Shown: positions 1 through 5,564 of the stretch, piece by piece | Layout of the letters: the number at the start of each line of letters is the position of its first letter | Position numbering within the stretch: the first letter of the stretch is position 1 | Assembly (NCBI GenBank): GCA_025464735.1 | Contig: JAODMX010000422.1 | Span: forward strand, 1 to 5,870 | Direction of reading: 5' to 3' | DNA: 5,870 bases | Origin: Frondihabitans sp. | Lineage (GTDB): Bacteria; Actinomycetota; Actinomycetes; Actinomycetales; Microbacteriaceae | The notes under the pieces: generated by a model | What the model saw: only the letters and a program-made list of their open reading frames with translations | Databases searched by the model: none | Told to the model about the DNA's origin: nothing | Translations under genes and position numbers: made by a program

Positions 1-318
1 TTCCTGACTGCTGCGCGGGACGGCGTCGTGACCCGCGGAAAGGCCGAAGTCGGTGACAAGACCATGATCGACGCGTGGACACCGGCCGTCGACGCCGCTG
101 CAGCTGCAGCCGAGAGGGGGGAGTCTCCGGCCGGAGTGCTTCGCGCGGCGGCGGACGCGGCCGTTGTCGGCGCCGTCACCACCGAGCCGCTCGTCGCGCA
201 CAAGGGTCGGGCGAGCTACCTCGGCGACCGAGCGATCGGGCACCGTGACCCGGGCGCCGAATCGTCGTCCCTGATCCTCACGGCCGCGGCCGACGCAGCA
301 GAAGCAACGGACGGTTGA
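1..318 (+). CDS. dhaL: Dihydroxyacetone kinase subunit DhaL, C-terminal part (5' truncated by the window)
   Basis: DhaL is the ADP-binding subunit of PTS-dependent dihydroxyacetone kinase. Its bound ADP is rephosphorylated by DhaM and passes the phosphate to dihydroxyacetone held by DhaK in the cytoplasm. The frame is open from base 1, so the start lies upstream; 105 residues are visible. Two DAK2-fold signatures can be seen: GDKTMIDAW at visible residues 18-26, and a glycine-rich nucleotide-binding stretch at about 59-76 (KGRASYLGDR followed by GHRDPGAES). The N-terminal aspartates that bind magnesium lie outside the window. The stop codon is two bases before the ATG of dhaM, so the two genes are translationally linked in one operon. 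An in-frame GTG at base 28 would leave only a fragment and is not a credible start. Confidence 0.93.
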   Translation, partial: FLTAARDGVVTRGKAEVGDKTMIDAWTPAVDAAAAAAERGESPAGVLRAAADAAVVGAVTTEPLVAHKGRASYLGDRAIGHRDPGAESSSLILTAAADAAEATDG

Positions 319-320
319 CC

Positions 321-1013
321 ATGGCAGCACCAGTCGGCATCGTTATCGTCTCGCACAGCTCGAAGATCGCCGAAGGCGTGGTCGACCTCGCGAAGCAGAT
401 GGCCCCCTCCGTCGACATCGTCCCGGCGGGCGGGACGGACGACGGCGGCATCGGCACGAGCTTCGACAAGATCTCGAACGGGATCTTCGCGGCCCAGAAG
501 GGCAGTGGCGTGGTGATCCTGTGCGATCTCGGCTCCGCGATCCTCACTGCCGAGACCGCGATCGACTTTCTCGACGACGTCGAGAAGGCACAGGTTGTCA
601 TCGCCGACGCGCCGATCGTCGAAGGCGCGGTCGCCGCCGCTGTCGCCGCGGAGACCGGCGGGTCACTCGCTGAAGTGACAGCTGCCGCCCGCACCGCCTC
701 CGGTGTGGCGGACCCGCACGCCGACGAGCACACCCTCAGCCGCAGCGAGGCGGCCTCGGCCGTCGAACGGTCGGCCGTACTGATCAACCCGTCGGGGTTG
801 CACGCGCGCCCGGCCGCCGAGCTGGTCAAAAGTGCGTCGAAGTTCGAGTCGACGATTCAGCTCAACGGTGTGGACGCCAAGAGTCTCTTGCGCATCATGG
901 GGCTTGGCTTGGCCAAGGGTTCGACAGTGAGTCTCCTGGCGAACGGCCCGGACGCCGCTGATGCGATCGACACGCTCATCGGGCTGATCGAGGGCGGATT
1001 CGGGGAGGTCTGA
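321..1013 (+). CDS. dhaM: DhaM: PTS EIIA-Dha domain fused to HPr
   Basis: This is the phosphoryl donor of the dihydroxyacetone kinase, 230 residues from the ATG. An in-frame TTG two codons earlier (315) would overlap the dhaL stop; I prefer the ATG. Residues 1 to about 125 are the EIIA-Dha (mannose-EIIA-like) domain: IVIVSHS at 7-13 carries the probable phosphohistidine His12, followed by AGGTDDGGIGTS at 36-47 and ILCDLGSA at 66-73. A low-complexity Ala/Ser/Glu linker covers about 126-150. Residues 151-230 are an HPr domain: GLHARPAAELV carries the phosphohistidine His161, and Ser188 aligns with HPr Ser46 (KSLLRIMGLGLAKG). No Enzyme I domain follows, unlike E. coli DhaM, so a separate Enzyme I must charge it. 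Compared with free HPr, about four residues are missing between His161 and Ser188. Confidence 0.95.
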   Translation: MAAPVGIVIVSHSSKIAEGVVDLAKQMAPSVDIVPAGGTDDGGIGTSFDKISNGIFAAQKGSGVVILCDLGSAILTAETAIDFLDDVEKAQVVIADAPIVEGAVAAAVAAETGGSLAEVTAAARTASGVADPHADEHTLSRSEAASAVERSAVLINPSGLHARPAAELVKSASKFESTIQLNGVDAKSLLRIMGLGLAKGSTVSLLANGPDAADAIDTLIGLIEGGFGEV

Positions 1014-1028
1014 CGAGTCGCGTCAGGC
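1008..1028. terminator. Hairpin across the convergent dhaM and SEC-C gene ends (candidate bidirectional terminator)
   Basis: CTGACG (1010-1015) and CGTCAG (1021-1026) are perfect inverted repeats around a 5-base loop. They extend outward by a G-T and a G-C pair, giving an 8-bp stem. The stem contains both the TGA of dhaM (1011-1013) and the stop of the opposite gene (1023-1025). There is no T-run, so intrinsic termination is uncertain. It is the only hairpin I see between the two genes. Confidence 0.4.
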
Positions 1029-1466
1029 TGCGTCCAGGTAGTACCACCGGCCGCGCAGCTTGGTGAAGCGGCTCAGTTCGTGCTGGGAGTGCGCCTCGCC
1101 GTCGTGTCGGAAGTGGGCTGTGAACTGCACGGTGCCCTCGGTGTCGAGAAGGCCGCCTCGCGTTGATCCTTCGAGGTCGAGACGGAACCATCGCACGGTC
1201 GGATCGAGGTCGAGCGTTGCCGGTCGGGTCGTGGGATGCCAGGTGTCGAGCAGGTAGTCGGCTGCTCCTATGACGAACGCCGAGTAGCGCGACCGCATGA
1301 GTCGCGTCGCGGTGGGTGCGTCGGCTTCGCCTCGATGGAACGGACCGCAGCAGGATCCGTACGTCTCTCCGCTGAGACACGGACAGCGGTCGTCGTCGCT
1401 CGGAGTCGGCCAGAGGCTCGGGTCGTTGGCGCGGTGCATGATGCCAGTATCACGAACGGACGCCAA
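1023..1466 (-). CDS. YchJ/UPF0225-family SEC-C motif protein
   Basis: This is a cytoplasmic protein of the UPF0225/YchJ family, which has no established biochemical role. Using ATG numbering, an N-terminal SEC-C zinc-binding motif is visible as RCPCLSG and YGSCCGPFH, with the ligand cysteines Cys19, Cys21, Cys30 and Cys31. It is followed by the family-typical segment LMRSRYSAFVIG at about 47-58. The rest is an NTF2-like (YchJ middle) domain ending in FTKLRGRWYYLDAA. The start is ambiguous. TTG at 1466 gives 147 residues, lies one base after the stop of lipoprotein B and has a modest GGGA ribosome site 7 bases upstream. ATG at 1439 gives 138 residues but has no ribosome site. The tight spacing suggests co-transcription with lipoprotein B. 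SEC-C motifs are otherwise known from SecA tails, but a secretion role here would be speculation. Confidence 0.88.
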   Translation of the reverse strand: MASVRDTGIMHRANDPSLWPTPSDDDRCPCLSGETYGSCCGPFHRGEADAPTATRLMRSRYSAFVIGAADYLLDTWHPTTRPATLDLDPTVRWFRLDLEGSTRGGLLDTEGTVQFTAHFRHDGEAHSQHELSRFTKLRGRWYYLDAA

Positions 1467-1467
1467 C

Positions 1468-2031
1468 TCAGCATCCCGGCAGTGCGTCGAGCGTGACTGG
1501 CGAGCCGATCCATGCCACGGTACGACCGTCGGTGCCGGCCACGACTCCCGATGTCGACCTTCCTTGACTGCGTTCGAGAAGCGTGGGCCGGCTGCTCGCG
1601 GCAGGATCGCCTACCTGCAGCCCGCCGGGCCCGTGGAGGTCGACGCGGTGGCCGTCACGGCTCTCGACACTGCGAGCCTCAAGGTTGACGGTCACTGGTC
1701 CCGTTACTTGCGCATCGCGCGAGCCCCTGCCGGTCACGCGTAGTCCGTGACCGAACTCGTACGAGGGTCTGCTTGATGTGCACCTGGGATCCGGTGGGGC
1801 GACGCGAGGCGTGCCGAGCTCGCGGGTCAGCGACGCTAAGACCGCTGCCCCGTCGCTGAGTGGCACCCCGTTGCTTCCACCTTCGAGGGTCGTCAGGACG
1901 AGCGAGTCGACGTCGAGGTCGATGGTCACGACTCCGACGACGATCGGGCGCGGCGATTCTACGCCCGGCGCGCAGCCAGCGAGCAGTAGGGAGGCAAGGG
2001 CACAGAGAGCGACGGCGCCGAGGAGTCTCAT
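1468..2031 (-). CDS. Lipoprotein B: secreted lipoprotein of unknown function, paralogue of lipoprotein A
   Basis: I do not recognise a named family. The 187-residue product starts with a hydrophobic signal peptide and a clear lipobox, LLAGC, with the lipidated cysteine at Cys20, so it should be anchored outside the membrane. The mature part is predicted soluble, with strand-like alternating segments. It aligns with lipoprotein A (2978-3703) over its length. Examples are GHRVDLHGPGGLQVGD against GTEVKLTGPENVRVGD, and near the C-terminus GVVAGTDGRTVAWIGSPV against GVAAFTEGTRVRVIGWPV. Both proteins keep an internal cysteine (Cys84 here) and end in cysteine (Cys187 is the last residue), which suggests a disulphide. 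It lacks the long Ser/Thr/Pro linker of lipoprotein A. The ATG sits about 8 bases after a -10-like element, so the transcript is probably leaderless. The SEC-C gene follows immediately. Confidence 0.85.
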   Translation of the reverse strand: MRLLGAVALCALASLLLAGCAPGVESPRPIVVGVVTIDLDVDSLVLTTLEGGSNGVPLSDGAAVLASLTRELGTPRVAPPDPRCTSSRPSYEFGHGLRVTGRGSRDAQVTGPVTVNLEARSVESRDGHRVDLHGPGGLQVGDPAASSRPTLLERSQGRSTSGVVAGTDGRTVAWIGSPVTLDALPGC

Positions 2032-2035
2032 AAAA

Positions 2036-2045
2036 ATGAAACATA
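2036..2045 (-). promoter_or_regulatory. Candidate -10 element, leaderless promoter of lipoprotein B
   Basis: Read on the minus strand, the sequence is TATGTTTCAT followed by four Ts and the ATG at 2031. The presumed hexamer TATGTT matches four of six consensus positions. It places the transcription start at the ATG or within about two bases of it. No convincing -35 element is visible 16-18 bases upstream. The 10-mer differs at one position from the one in front of lipoprotein A, which strengthens the call. Confidence 0.45.
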
Positions 2046-2070
2046 TCGAAAAGAAGGCGGTTTAGCACAT

Positions 2071-2086
2071 CCGCCCGCCACGGCGG
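2071..2086 (-). terminator. Weak GC hairpin after the M15 peptidase gene
   Basis: CCGCC (2071-2075) and GGCGG (2082-2086) can pair around a 6-base loop, 35 bases past the peptidase stop codon and upstream of the lipoprotein B promoter. There is no T-run, and such short GC palindromes occur often in GC-rich DNA, so this is only a candidate boundary between two transcription units. Confidence 0.2.
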
Positions 2087-2121
2087 TCGATTCACGCGCC
2101 CTGTGGACGCACGACCGGAGT

Positions 2122-2967
2122 TCAGGTCAGAGGCACGTTGAGCGCTGCAGCGATCTTGATCAGCCGGGCATTGGCATTCTGCCCCTCGATCTCTGCTCGG
2201 CGGGCGATCTGCCGAGCGTCTCGAATGGTCTCCCAGGCCTTGCCTGGCATGTCGGAGGTCTTGTACGACCACATCTTGCTCGTCGCCGTGTCGATAGTGA
2301 ACTCGGGCGAGCGCAGGATGCCAATCATCGCTTCGCGCACGATGAGTTTGAGTTGTGCTTCTGAATAGGGCAAATCGTCCTCCGGTGGGGGTGAGTAGGA
2401 GCCAGTGAAATCAAAGTGCCACGGTTCGCGCGATGAGAAGCCGTTGCCGGTGGGGGACCAGCCGTAGGCGGGAGCCGTGGCGTCCATCCAGATCTTCTGG
2501 GTCGATCCGTAGCGATCGACGCCCGAGCCGAAGTCGCAGGCCTGGGCCCAGCCGTGCTTCGATGTGCCGGGTGGGGCGGCGAGGTTGAACCCGGGGAGGT
2601 GGTTGATCCAGCCGTTGTAGAGGTACTGCTGTCGGGCATAGTCGCGGTACGCCTCCGTGATGTTGAGGCTCGAGCCGAATCGCCCCCGGAAGGCATCTGA
2701 CAGTGCGTGGTATGCGGCCGCCGCATCGGAGCGAAGGTAAGGACCACGCGAGGCGGGCACCGGTGACAACGCCGCCGCCGGGATCTTGCCGTTGGAATGA
2801 CCGCCCCAACCCGCCGCTTCAACGGTCTGCGCGTCGAGCAGGGCCGACAGGGCCGCGGCGCCAACGGCAGCAAGCATGAAGAAGCTGCGCCGGTGAAGAT
2901 GGGCGGTCTCGCGAAGGAACTCCTCGTCGCGAGCGAGGAACAGTGGGGATTCAGCGTTATCGACCAT
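2122..2967 (-). CDS. Tat-exported M15-family D,D-peptidase (VanY/endolysin type) with extra C-terminal region
   Basis: This is a predicted zinc D-alanyl-D-alanine carboxypeptidase or peptidoglycan endopeptidase acting on the cell wall, 281 residues from the ATG. An N-region of about 24 residues precedes a twin-arginine signal (HRRSFFM, Arg26-Arg27) and a hydrophobic stretch at 29-44. A plausible signal peptidase site lies after VEA (residue 51). The M15 core spans about 70-190. AYRDY at 106-110 and SKHGWAQACD at 136-145 give zinc ligands His138 and Asp145; EPWHFDF at 181-187 gives catalytic Glu181 and zinc ligand His184. After a proline/acidic linker at 193-199, residues 200-281 form a separate, mostly helical region resembling, as I recall it, C-terminal parts of actinobacteriophage lysins; this is unverified. 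The start lies 10 bases after the stop of lipoprotein A, so the two are probably one operon. The open frame extends upstream to 3129, but that stretch lies inside lipoprotein A and gives no signal peptide at its N-terminus. Confidence 0.9.
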   Translation of the reverse strand: MVDNAESPLFLARDEEFLRETAHLHRRSFFMLAAVGAAALSALLDAQTVEAAGWGGHSNGKIPAAALSPVPASRGPYLRSDAAAAYHALSDAFRGRFGSSLNITEAYRDYARQQYLYNGWINHLPGFNLAAPPGTSKHGWAQACDFGSGVDRYGSTQKIWMDATAPAYGWSPTGNGFSSREPWHFDFTGSYSPPPEDDLPYSEAQLKLIVREAMIGILRSPEFTIDTATSKMWSYKTSDMPGKAWETIRDARQIARRAEIEGQNANARLIKIAAALNVPLT

Positions 2968-2977
2968 GGGCCAGTGA

Positions 2978-3703
2978 TCAGCAGTCGTCGTTCGAGTGGA
3001 CCGGGACAGGCCAGCCGATGACTCTGACGCGCGTGCCTTCGGTGAAAGCGGCGACACCCCGCGTTCCGTCTGCCTCGTCGGCGGCCGTCTCGACCGGCCC
3101 GATGAGAACCGTTGTCGCGGTGCTGCCATCGGCCTCGTATGTGACCTTGTGGGATTCGGGTGTCGACGAGATGAGCCGTGCGACGTCGTCGCCGACGCGG
3201 ACGTTTTCGGGGCCGGTTAATTTCACCTCTGTTCCGTCGAGGGCGGTCGTCGACCTAGCCAGGAGTCGCGTCTCGTAGGGTGCGCCACCGGACGGGGCGA
3301 AGATGTTGAGCGCCCCTTTCCAGTCGTACGTGGTGCCGGCCGCGGAGCAGTGCGCCTGCCCCGAGCTGGGTGTGACGGTGGGGTCGCCGAGGAGCTTGGT
3401 GAGATCGGCGAGGCTGGCGGGAAGATCTGCCGATGAGAGAGCTGCGCTTTGAGTGCCGGTCACGGTGAGCCGACCGGCTTCGAGCCGAAGCGTTGTGGTG
3501 CCAGAAATCTCGGGTGCGTGGGGCGAGGGGGAAGTGGGGCCGGTAGGTGATGTCGCGGTCGATGTCGCCTCCGAAGTGGTGCTGATCGAGGCGGCGGGCG
3601 TGGCGCCGCAGCCGGACAGCAGGGTCGCGATCCCCAGTGTCGGGATGAGGAGCAAGAGGCGTCGCGAAGACCAGGTGTCTGAAGACAAGAGGTTTTTAAG
3701 CAC
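2978..3703 (-). CDS. Lipoprotein A: secreted lipoprotein of unknown function with Ser/Thr/Pro linker
   Basis: I do not recognise a named family. From the GTG at 3703 the product is 241 residues. It has a signal peptide with paired arginines (Arg14-Arg15), a leucine-rich core at 16-29 and the lipobox LLSGC (lipidated Cys32). Residues 33-70 are a low-complexity Ser/Thr/Pro spacer typical of surface lipoproteins that cross the wall. The folded part, at about 71-241, is paralogous to lipoprotein B (see that entry). It holds two cysteines, Cys119 and the terminal residue Cys241. An in-frame extension back to 3931 was rejected because it overlaps the opposite small gene and buries the signal peptide. 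The GTG sits 6 bases after a near-consensus -10 box, which both supports this start and indicates a leaderless transcript. The M15 peptidase gene follows at 10 bases, so the pair is probably co-expressed and may work together at the wall. Confidence 0.86.
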   Translation of the reverse strand: MLKNLLSSDTWSSRRLLLLIPTLGIATLLSGCGATPAASISTTSEATSTATSPTGPTSPSPHAPEISGTTTLRLEAGRLTVTGTQSAALSSADLPASLADLTKLLGDPTVTPSSGQAHCSAAGTTYDWKGALNIFAPSGGAPYETRLLARSTTALDGTEVKLTGPENVRVGDDVARLISSTPESHKVTYEADGSTATTVLIGPVETAADEADGTRGVAAFTEGTRVRVIGWPVPVHSNDDC

Positions 3704-3737
3704 GGATGAAATATAGCAGATTGAAATGAGGTGTGAC
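3704..3737 (-). promoter_or_regulatory. Leaderless promoter of lipoprotein A
   Basis: On the minus strand a -35-like GTCACA (3732-3737, four of six consensus positions) is followed by a 16-base spacer and TATATT (3710-3715, five of six). Six bases (TCATCC) separate the -10 box from the GTG at 3703, so the predicted first transcribed base is the G of the start codon. No Shine-Dalgarno sequence is present, as expected for leaderless actinobacterial messages. Confidence 0.6.
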
Positions 3738-3769
3738 CGATTGGCGGGACGGTGCGCAGCCTCTCGGAG

Positions 3770-3775
3770 TAGATT
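3770..3775 (+). promoter_or_regulatory. Weak -10 candidate for the small membrane protein gene
   Basis: TAGATT fits the TANNNT pattern and would start transcription about 40 bases before the ATG at 3822. There is no recognisable -35 hexamer at the expected distance. It is the best plus-strand candidate in the 118-base divergent region. Confidence 0.25.
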
Positions 3776-3810
3776 CGGCTGAGCAATCGGCAACGCCACC
3801 CACCCACCGC

Positions 3811-3816
3811 AGGAGG
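3811..3816 (+). promoter_or_regulatory. Strong Shine-Dalgarno site
   Basis: AGGAGG lies 5 bases before the ATG at 3822. It is the most perfect ribosome site in the window and fixes the start of the small membrane protein. It contrasts with the apparently leaderless lipoprotein genes. Confidence 0.85.
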
Positions 3817-3821
3817 AAGCC

Positions 3822-4013
3822 ATGCGCCCCGTCGTGATCGTTCTCGCAGCCGTCGTCAGCGTCGTGGCGCTCGTCGAGGGTCGCCGTGTTGCCCGAGAGG
3901 TCAAGAAGAACGTCGCGCGCACCAATCGCACCCTCGCGCTCGAGCACGCGGCCGGGCAGAAGCCGGGTCAGGTCACCGTGCCGAAACTCCCGAAGATCAA
4001 GCGCGCCGGCTAA
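3822..4013 (+). CDS. Small single-pass membrane protein of unknown function (63 residues)
   Basis: I recognise no family. The ATG is fixed by a consensus Shine-Dalgarno sequence. Residues 3-18 are strongly hydrophobic (valine, alanine, isoleucine and leucine), forming one membrane segment or an uncleaved signal anchor; no lipobox or AxA cleavage site stands out. Residues 21-36 are basic (RR, R, KK, R, R), so by the positive-inside rule the tail should face the cytoplasm. The remaining 27 residues are polar, with several lysines and prolines and a basic end (KLPKIKRAG). The gene is divergent from lipoprotein A across 118 bases and convergent with the oxidoreductase, so it appears to be monocistronic. 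Its codon use resembles that of its neighbours. The ribosome site makes it very likely a real gene, but nothing in the sequence indicates its role. Confidence 0.8.
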   Translation: MRPVVIVLAAVVSVVALVEGRRVAREVKKNVARTNRTLALEHAAGQKPGQVTVPKLPKIKRAG

Positions 4014-4020
4014 CCCGGCG
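4004..4020. terminator. Short GC hairpin at a convergent gene junction
   Basis: CGCCGG (4004-4009) and CCGGCG (4015-4020) are perfect inverted repeats around the loop CTAAC, which holds the TAA of the small membrane protein. The opposite oxidoreductase ends 12 bases further on. There is no T-run, so a terminator role is possible but unproven. Confidence 0.3.
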
Positions 4021-4031
4021 GCCCGGCGTCA

Positions 4032-5453
4032 CTACGAGTCGAACCCCAGCCCCACGGCGTCGAGACCACGCAGCAGCAGATTGCGCCTGCCATCGTTGTG
4101 GTCGGCGCGGTCGAGGGCCCACCGGGTCGCCTGGATCCCGGCGAATGCCAGCGGCTCGGGCGGGAAGGGCAGGGGCTTCTTGCGAACCATTTCCAGCTGC
4201 GTGCGTTCGGTCTCGAGGCCATCGAGCCGGTCGAGCATGACGTCGGCGGCGAAATGGGTGGCGGCGACCCCGAGCCCGGTGAAGCCGGCTGCTGAGGCGA
4301 CCCGCCCGCCGTGGGCCAGGCCGAAGAAGGCGCAGAACTGCGTCGACGTGTCGATGGCGCCCGACCAGCGGTGGCTGAACCGCACCCCCTCGAGCTGGGG
4401 GAAGGTCGCGAAGAAGTGCGAAGCGAGCTTCGTGAACGTGGAATCGCGTCGTTCGTAGCTGCTCTTCACGCGACGTCCGAAGTGGTAGATCGCGTCGTAA
4501 CCGCCCCAGAGAATCCTGTTGTCAGCGCTCAGACGGTAGTAGTGGAACTGATTCGCCAGATCGCCGACGCCCTGCCGGTGTGACCAGCCGATCGACTCCA
4601 GCTGCGATTCGGTCAGCGGCTCCGTCATCAGCACGTAGTCGTACACCGGGACGGTCATGAGGCGTTCCCGGGCCAGAAGCGACGGGAAGACGTTGGTCGC
4701 GAGCGCAACCTTCTTGGCCCGGATCCTGCTGCGGGCGGTCGAGAGAGCGACCTGCCCCGTCCCGTCGTCTCCGTCCAAACTCGCTACGGCGGTGTGCTCG
4801 AAGATCTCGACACCGAGGTCGGAGGCGGCCCGGGCGAGCTCTTTCGCGAGACGTGCGGGGTGCACAAGTGCCGACGAATGTCGATTCCAGGATCCGGCAA
4901 GGTAGGTGGGGCTCGCGACCTCCTTCTGGATCGCCTCCCGGTCGAGGAACTCACCGTCGCCCTCCTTGAGCCAGGCGACCTGGTGCTCCTCGACGGCGAC
5001 GTCGAGTGATCCGTTGCGCTCGAACTGGCAGTCGAGCCCGAGAGAGGCGACCGCCGCCTCGATCGCGTCGAGGTTCTCGATTCCGAGGCGCTCGAGAGTC
5101 GGCATCTCCGAGGGCCAGCGTGACTGGCCGTTCGATTCGCCGTGGGTGAGGCTTGCCTCGCAGAATCCGCCGTTGCGTCCGGAAGCCGCCCATCCGACCG
5201 TCTCCGCCTCGATGAGGATGACCCGGGCACCGGGATCCCGCTGCTTCGCCCTCACGGCCGTCCAGAGTCCCGCGTAGCCGGCTCCGACCACCGCGAGATC
5301 GACGTCCAGGTCGGCCGAGAGGTGCGGGTAGGCCGTGCTGTCGCCGATCTCGTCAAGCCAGAAGGCTGACTGCCTCGCGCCGCGGAGTGCTTCGGCGACC
5401 AGTCGGTCGTCGGGCCGATTGCGTTCGAAGACGGTGCTGTTCGCTCGTGCCAC
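4032..5453 (-). CDS. FAD-dependent amine/amino-acid oxidoreductase (DAO family, PuuB-like)
   Basis: This is a flavoenzyme of the D-amino acid oxidase/glycine oxidase superfamily, 473 residues, which is usual for gamma-glutamylputrescine oxidase-like members. Such enzymes oxidise a C-N bond of an amine or amino acid in the cytoplasm, passing electrons to O2 or another acceptor. An N-terminal extension of about 50 residues includes SAFWLDEI at 29-36. The FAD-binding Rossmann motif VVGAGYAG spans 55-62, and Glu82 in LIEAE is the likely ribose-binding acid. SGRNGGF at 91-97 is typical of PuuB-like proteins. Near the C-terminus, AAGFTGLGVA is the second conserved glycine-rich FAD-contact segment. 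The start is GTG, preceded by AGAGGA about 9 bases upstream. It is divergent from a PotA-like transporter ATPase, which points to putrescine or another polyamine as substrate. This comes from context; the exact substrate cannot be read from the sequence. Confidence 0.9.
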   Translation of the reverse strand: MARANSTVFERNRPDDRLVAEALRGARQSAFWLDEIGDSTAYPHLSADLDVDLAVVGAGYAGLWTAVRAKQRDPGARVILIEAETVGWAASGRNGGFCEASLTHGESNGQSRWPSEMPTLERLGIENLDAIEAAVASLGLDCQFERNGSLDVAVEEHQVAWLKEGDGEFLDREAIQKEVASPTYLAGSWNRHSSALVHPARLAKELARAASDLGVEIFEHTAVASLDGDDGTGQVALSTARSRIRAKKVALATNVFPSLLARERLMTVPVYDYVLMTEPLTESQLESIGWSHRQGVGDLANQFHYYRLSADNRILWGGYDAIYHFGRRVKSSYERRDSTFTKLASHFFATFPQLEGVRFSHRWSGAIDTSTQFCAFFGLAHGGRVASAAGFTGLGVAATHFAADVMLDRLDGLETERTQLEMVRKKPLPFPPEPLAFAGIQATRWALDRADHNDGRRNLLLRGLDAVGLGFDS

Positions 5454-5499
5454 GGGCGGGGATCCTCTCGGGGTTGTTGCTTCTTGGGTGTTCTCCCAC

Positions 5500-5514
5500 C
5501 TACGAAAAACGTAG
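5500..5514. repeat. Palindrome CTACG-AAAAA-CGTAG in the divergent control region
   Basis: Perfect 5-bp arms flank an all-A centre of 5 bases. It lies 47 bases upstream of the oxidoreductase start, and a third CGTAG copy sits at 5541-5545, 31 bases (about three helical turns) from the second arm. The spacing and position suit an operator for a dimeric regulator or a hairpin in the oxidoreductase leader. The arms are short, so chance is possible. Confidence 0.3.
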
Positions 5515-5564
5515 CGGGGACTGCCATCAAAGCAGGAATGCGTAGACCAAGTGCTTTTTTGCGA

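Noticed and set aside
278..829. Long minus-strand open frame opposite dhaM (183 codons)
   Set aside because: It lies opposite the well-supported dhaM reading frame, its translation is low-complexity Ala/Ser/Arg with no domain, and long antisense frames are expected in GC-rich DNA.
2032..2121. Possible small RNA or riboswitch between the peptidase gene and lipoprotein B
   Set aside because: The 90 bases hold only a weak GC hairpin and the leaderless promoter, and a leaderless transcript leaves no room for a 5' riboswitch.
1679..2272. Minus-strand open frame of 197 codons across lipoprotein B and the end of the peptidase gene
   Set aside because: The translation is arginine- and proline-rich without recognisable motifs and spans two real genes in another frame.
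2968..3129. Upstream extension of the M15 peptidase frame by 54 codons
   Set aside because: It lies within lipoprotein A in a different frame, is compositionally odd (Arg/Ser/Thr-rich), and would push the twin-arginine signal about 80 residues into the protein.
3704..3931. Upstream extension of the lipoprotein A frame by 76 codons
   Set aside because: It overlaps the small membrane protein gene, hides the signal peptide, and ignores the near-consensus promoter that ends at the GTG.
3886..4458. Plus-strand open frame of 190 codons opposite the oxidoreductase end
   Set aside because: It is an Arg/Ser/Pro-rich shadow translation overlapping two supported genes, with no ribosome site or domain.
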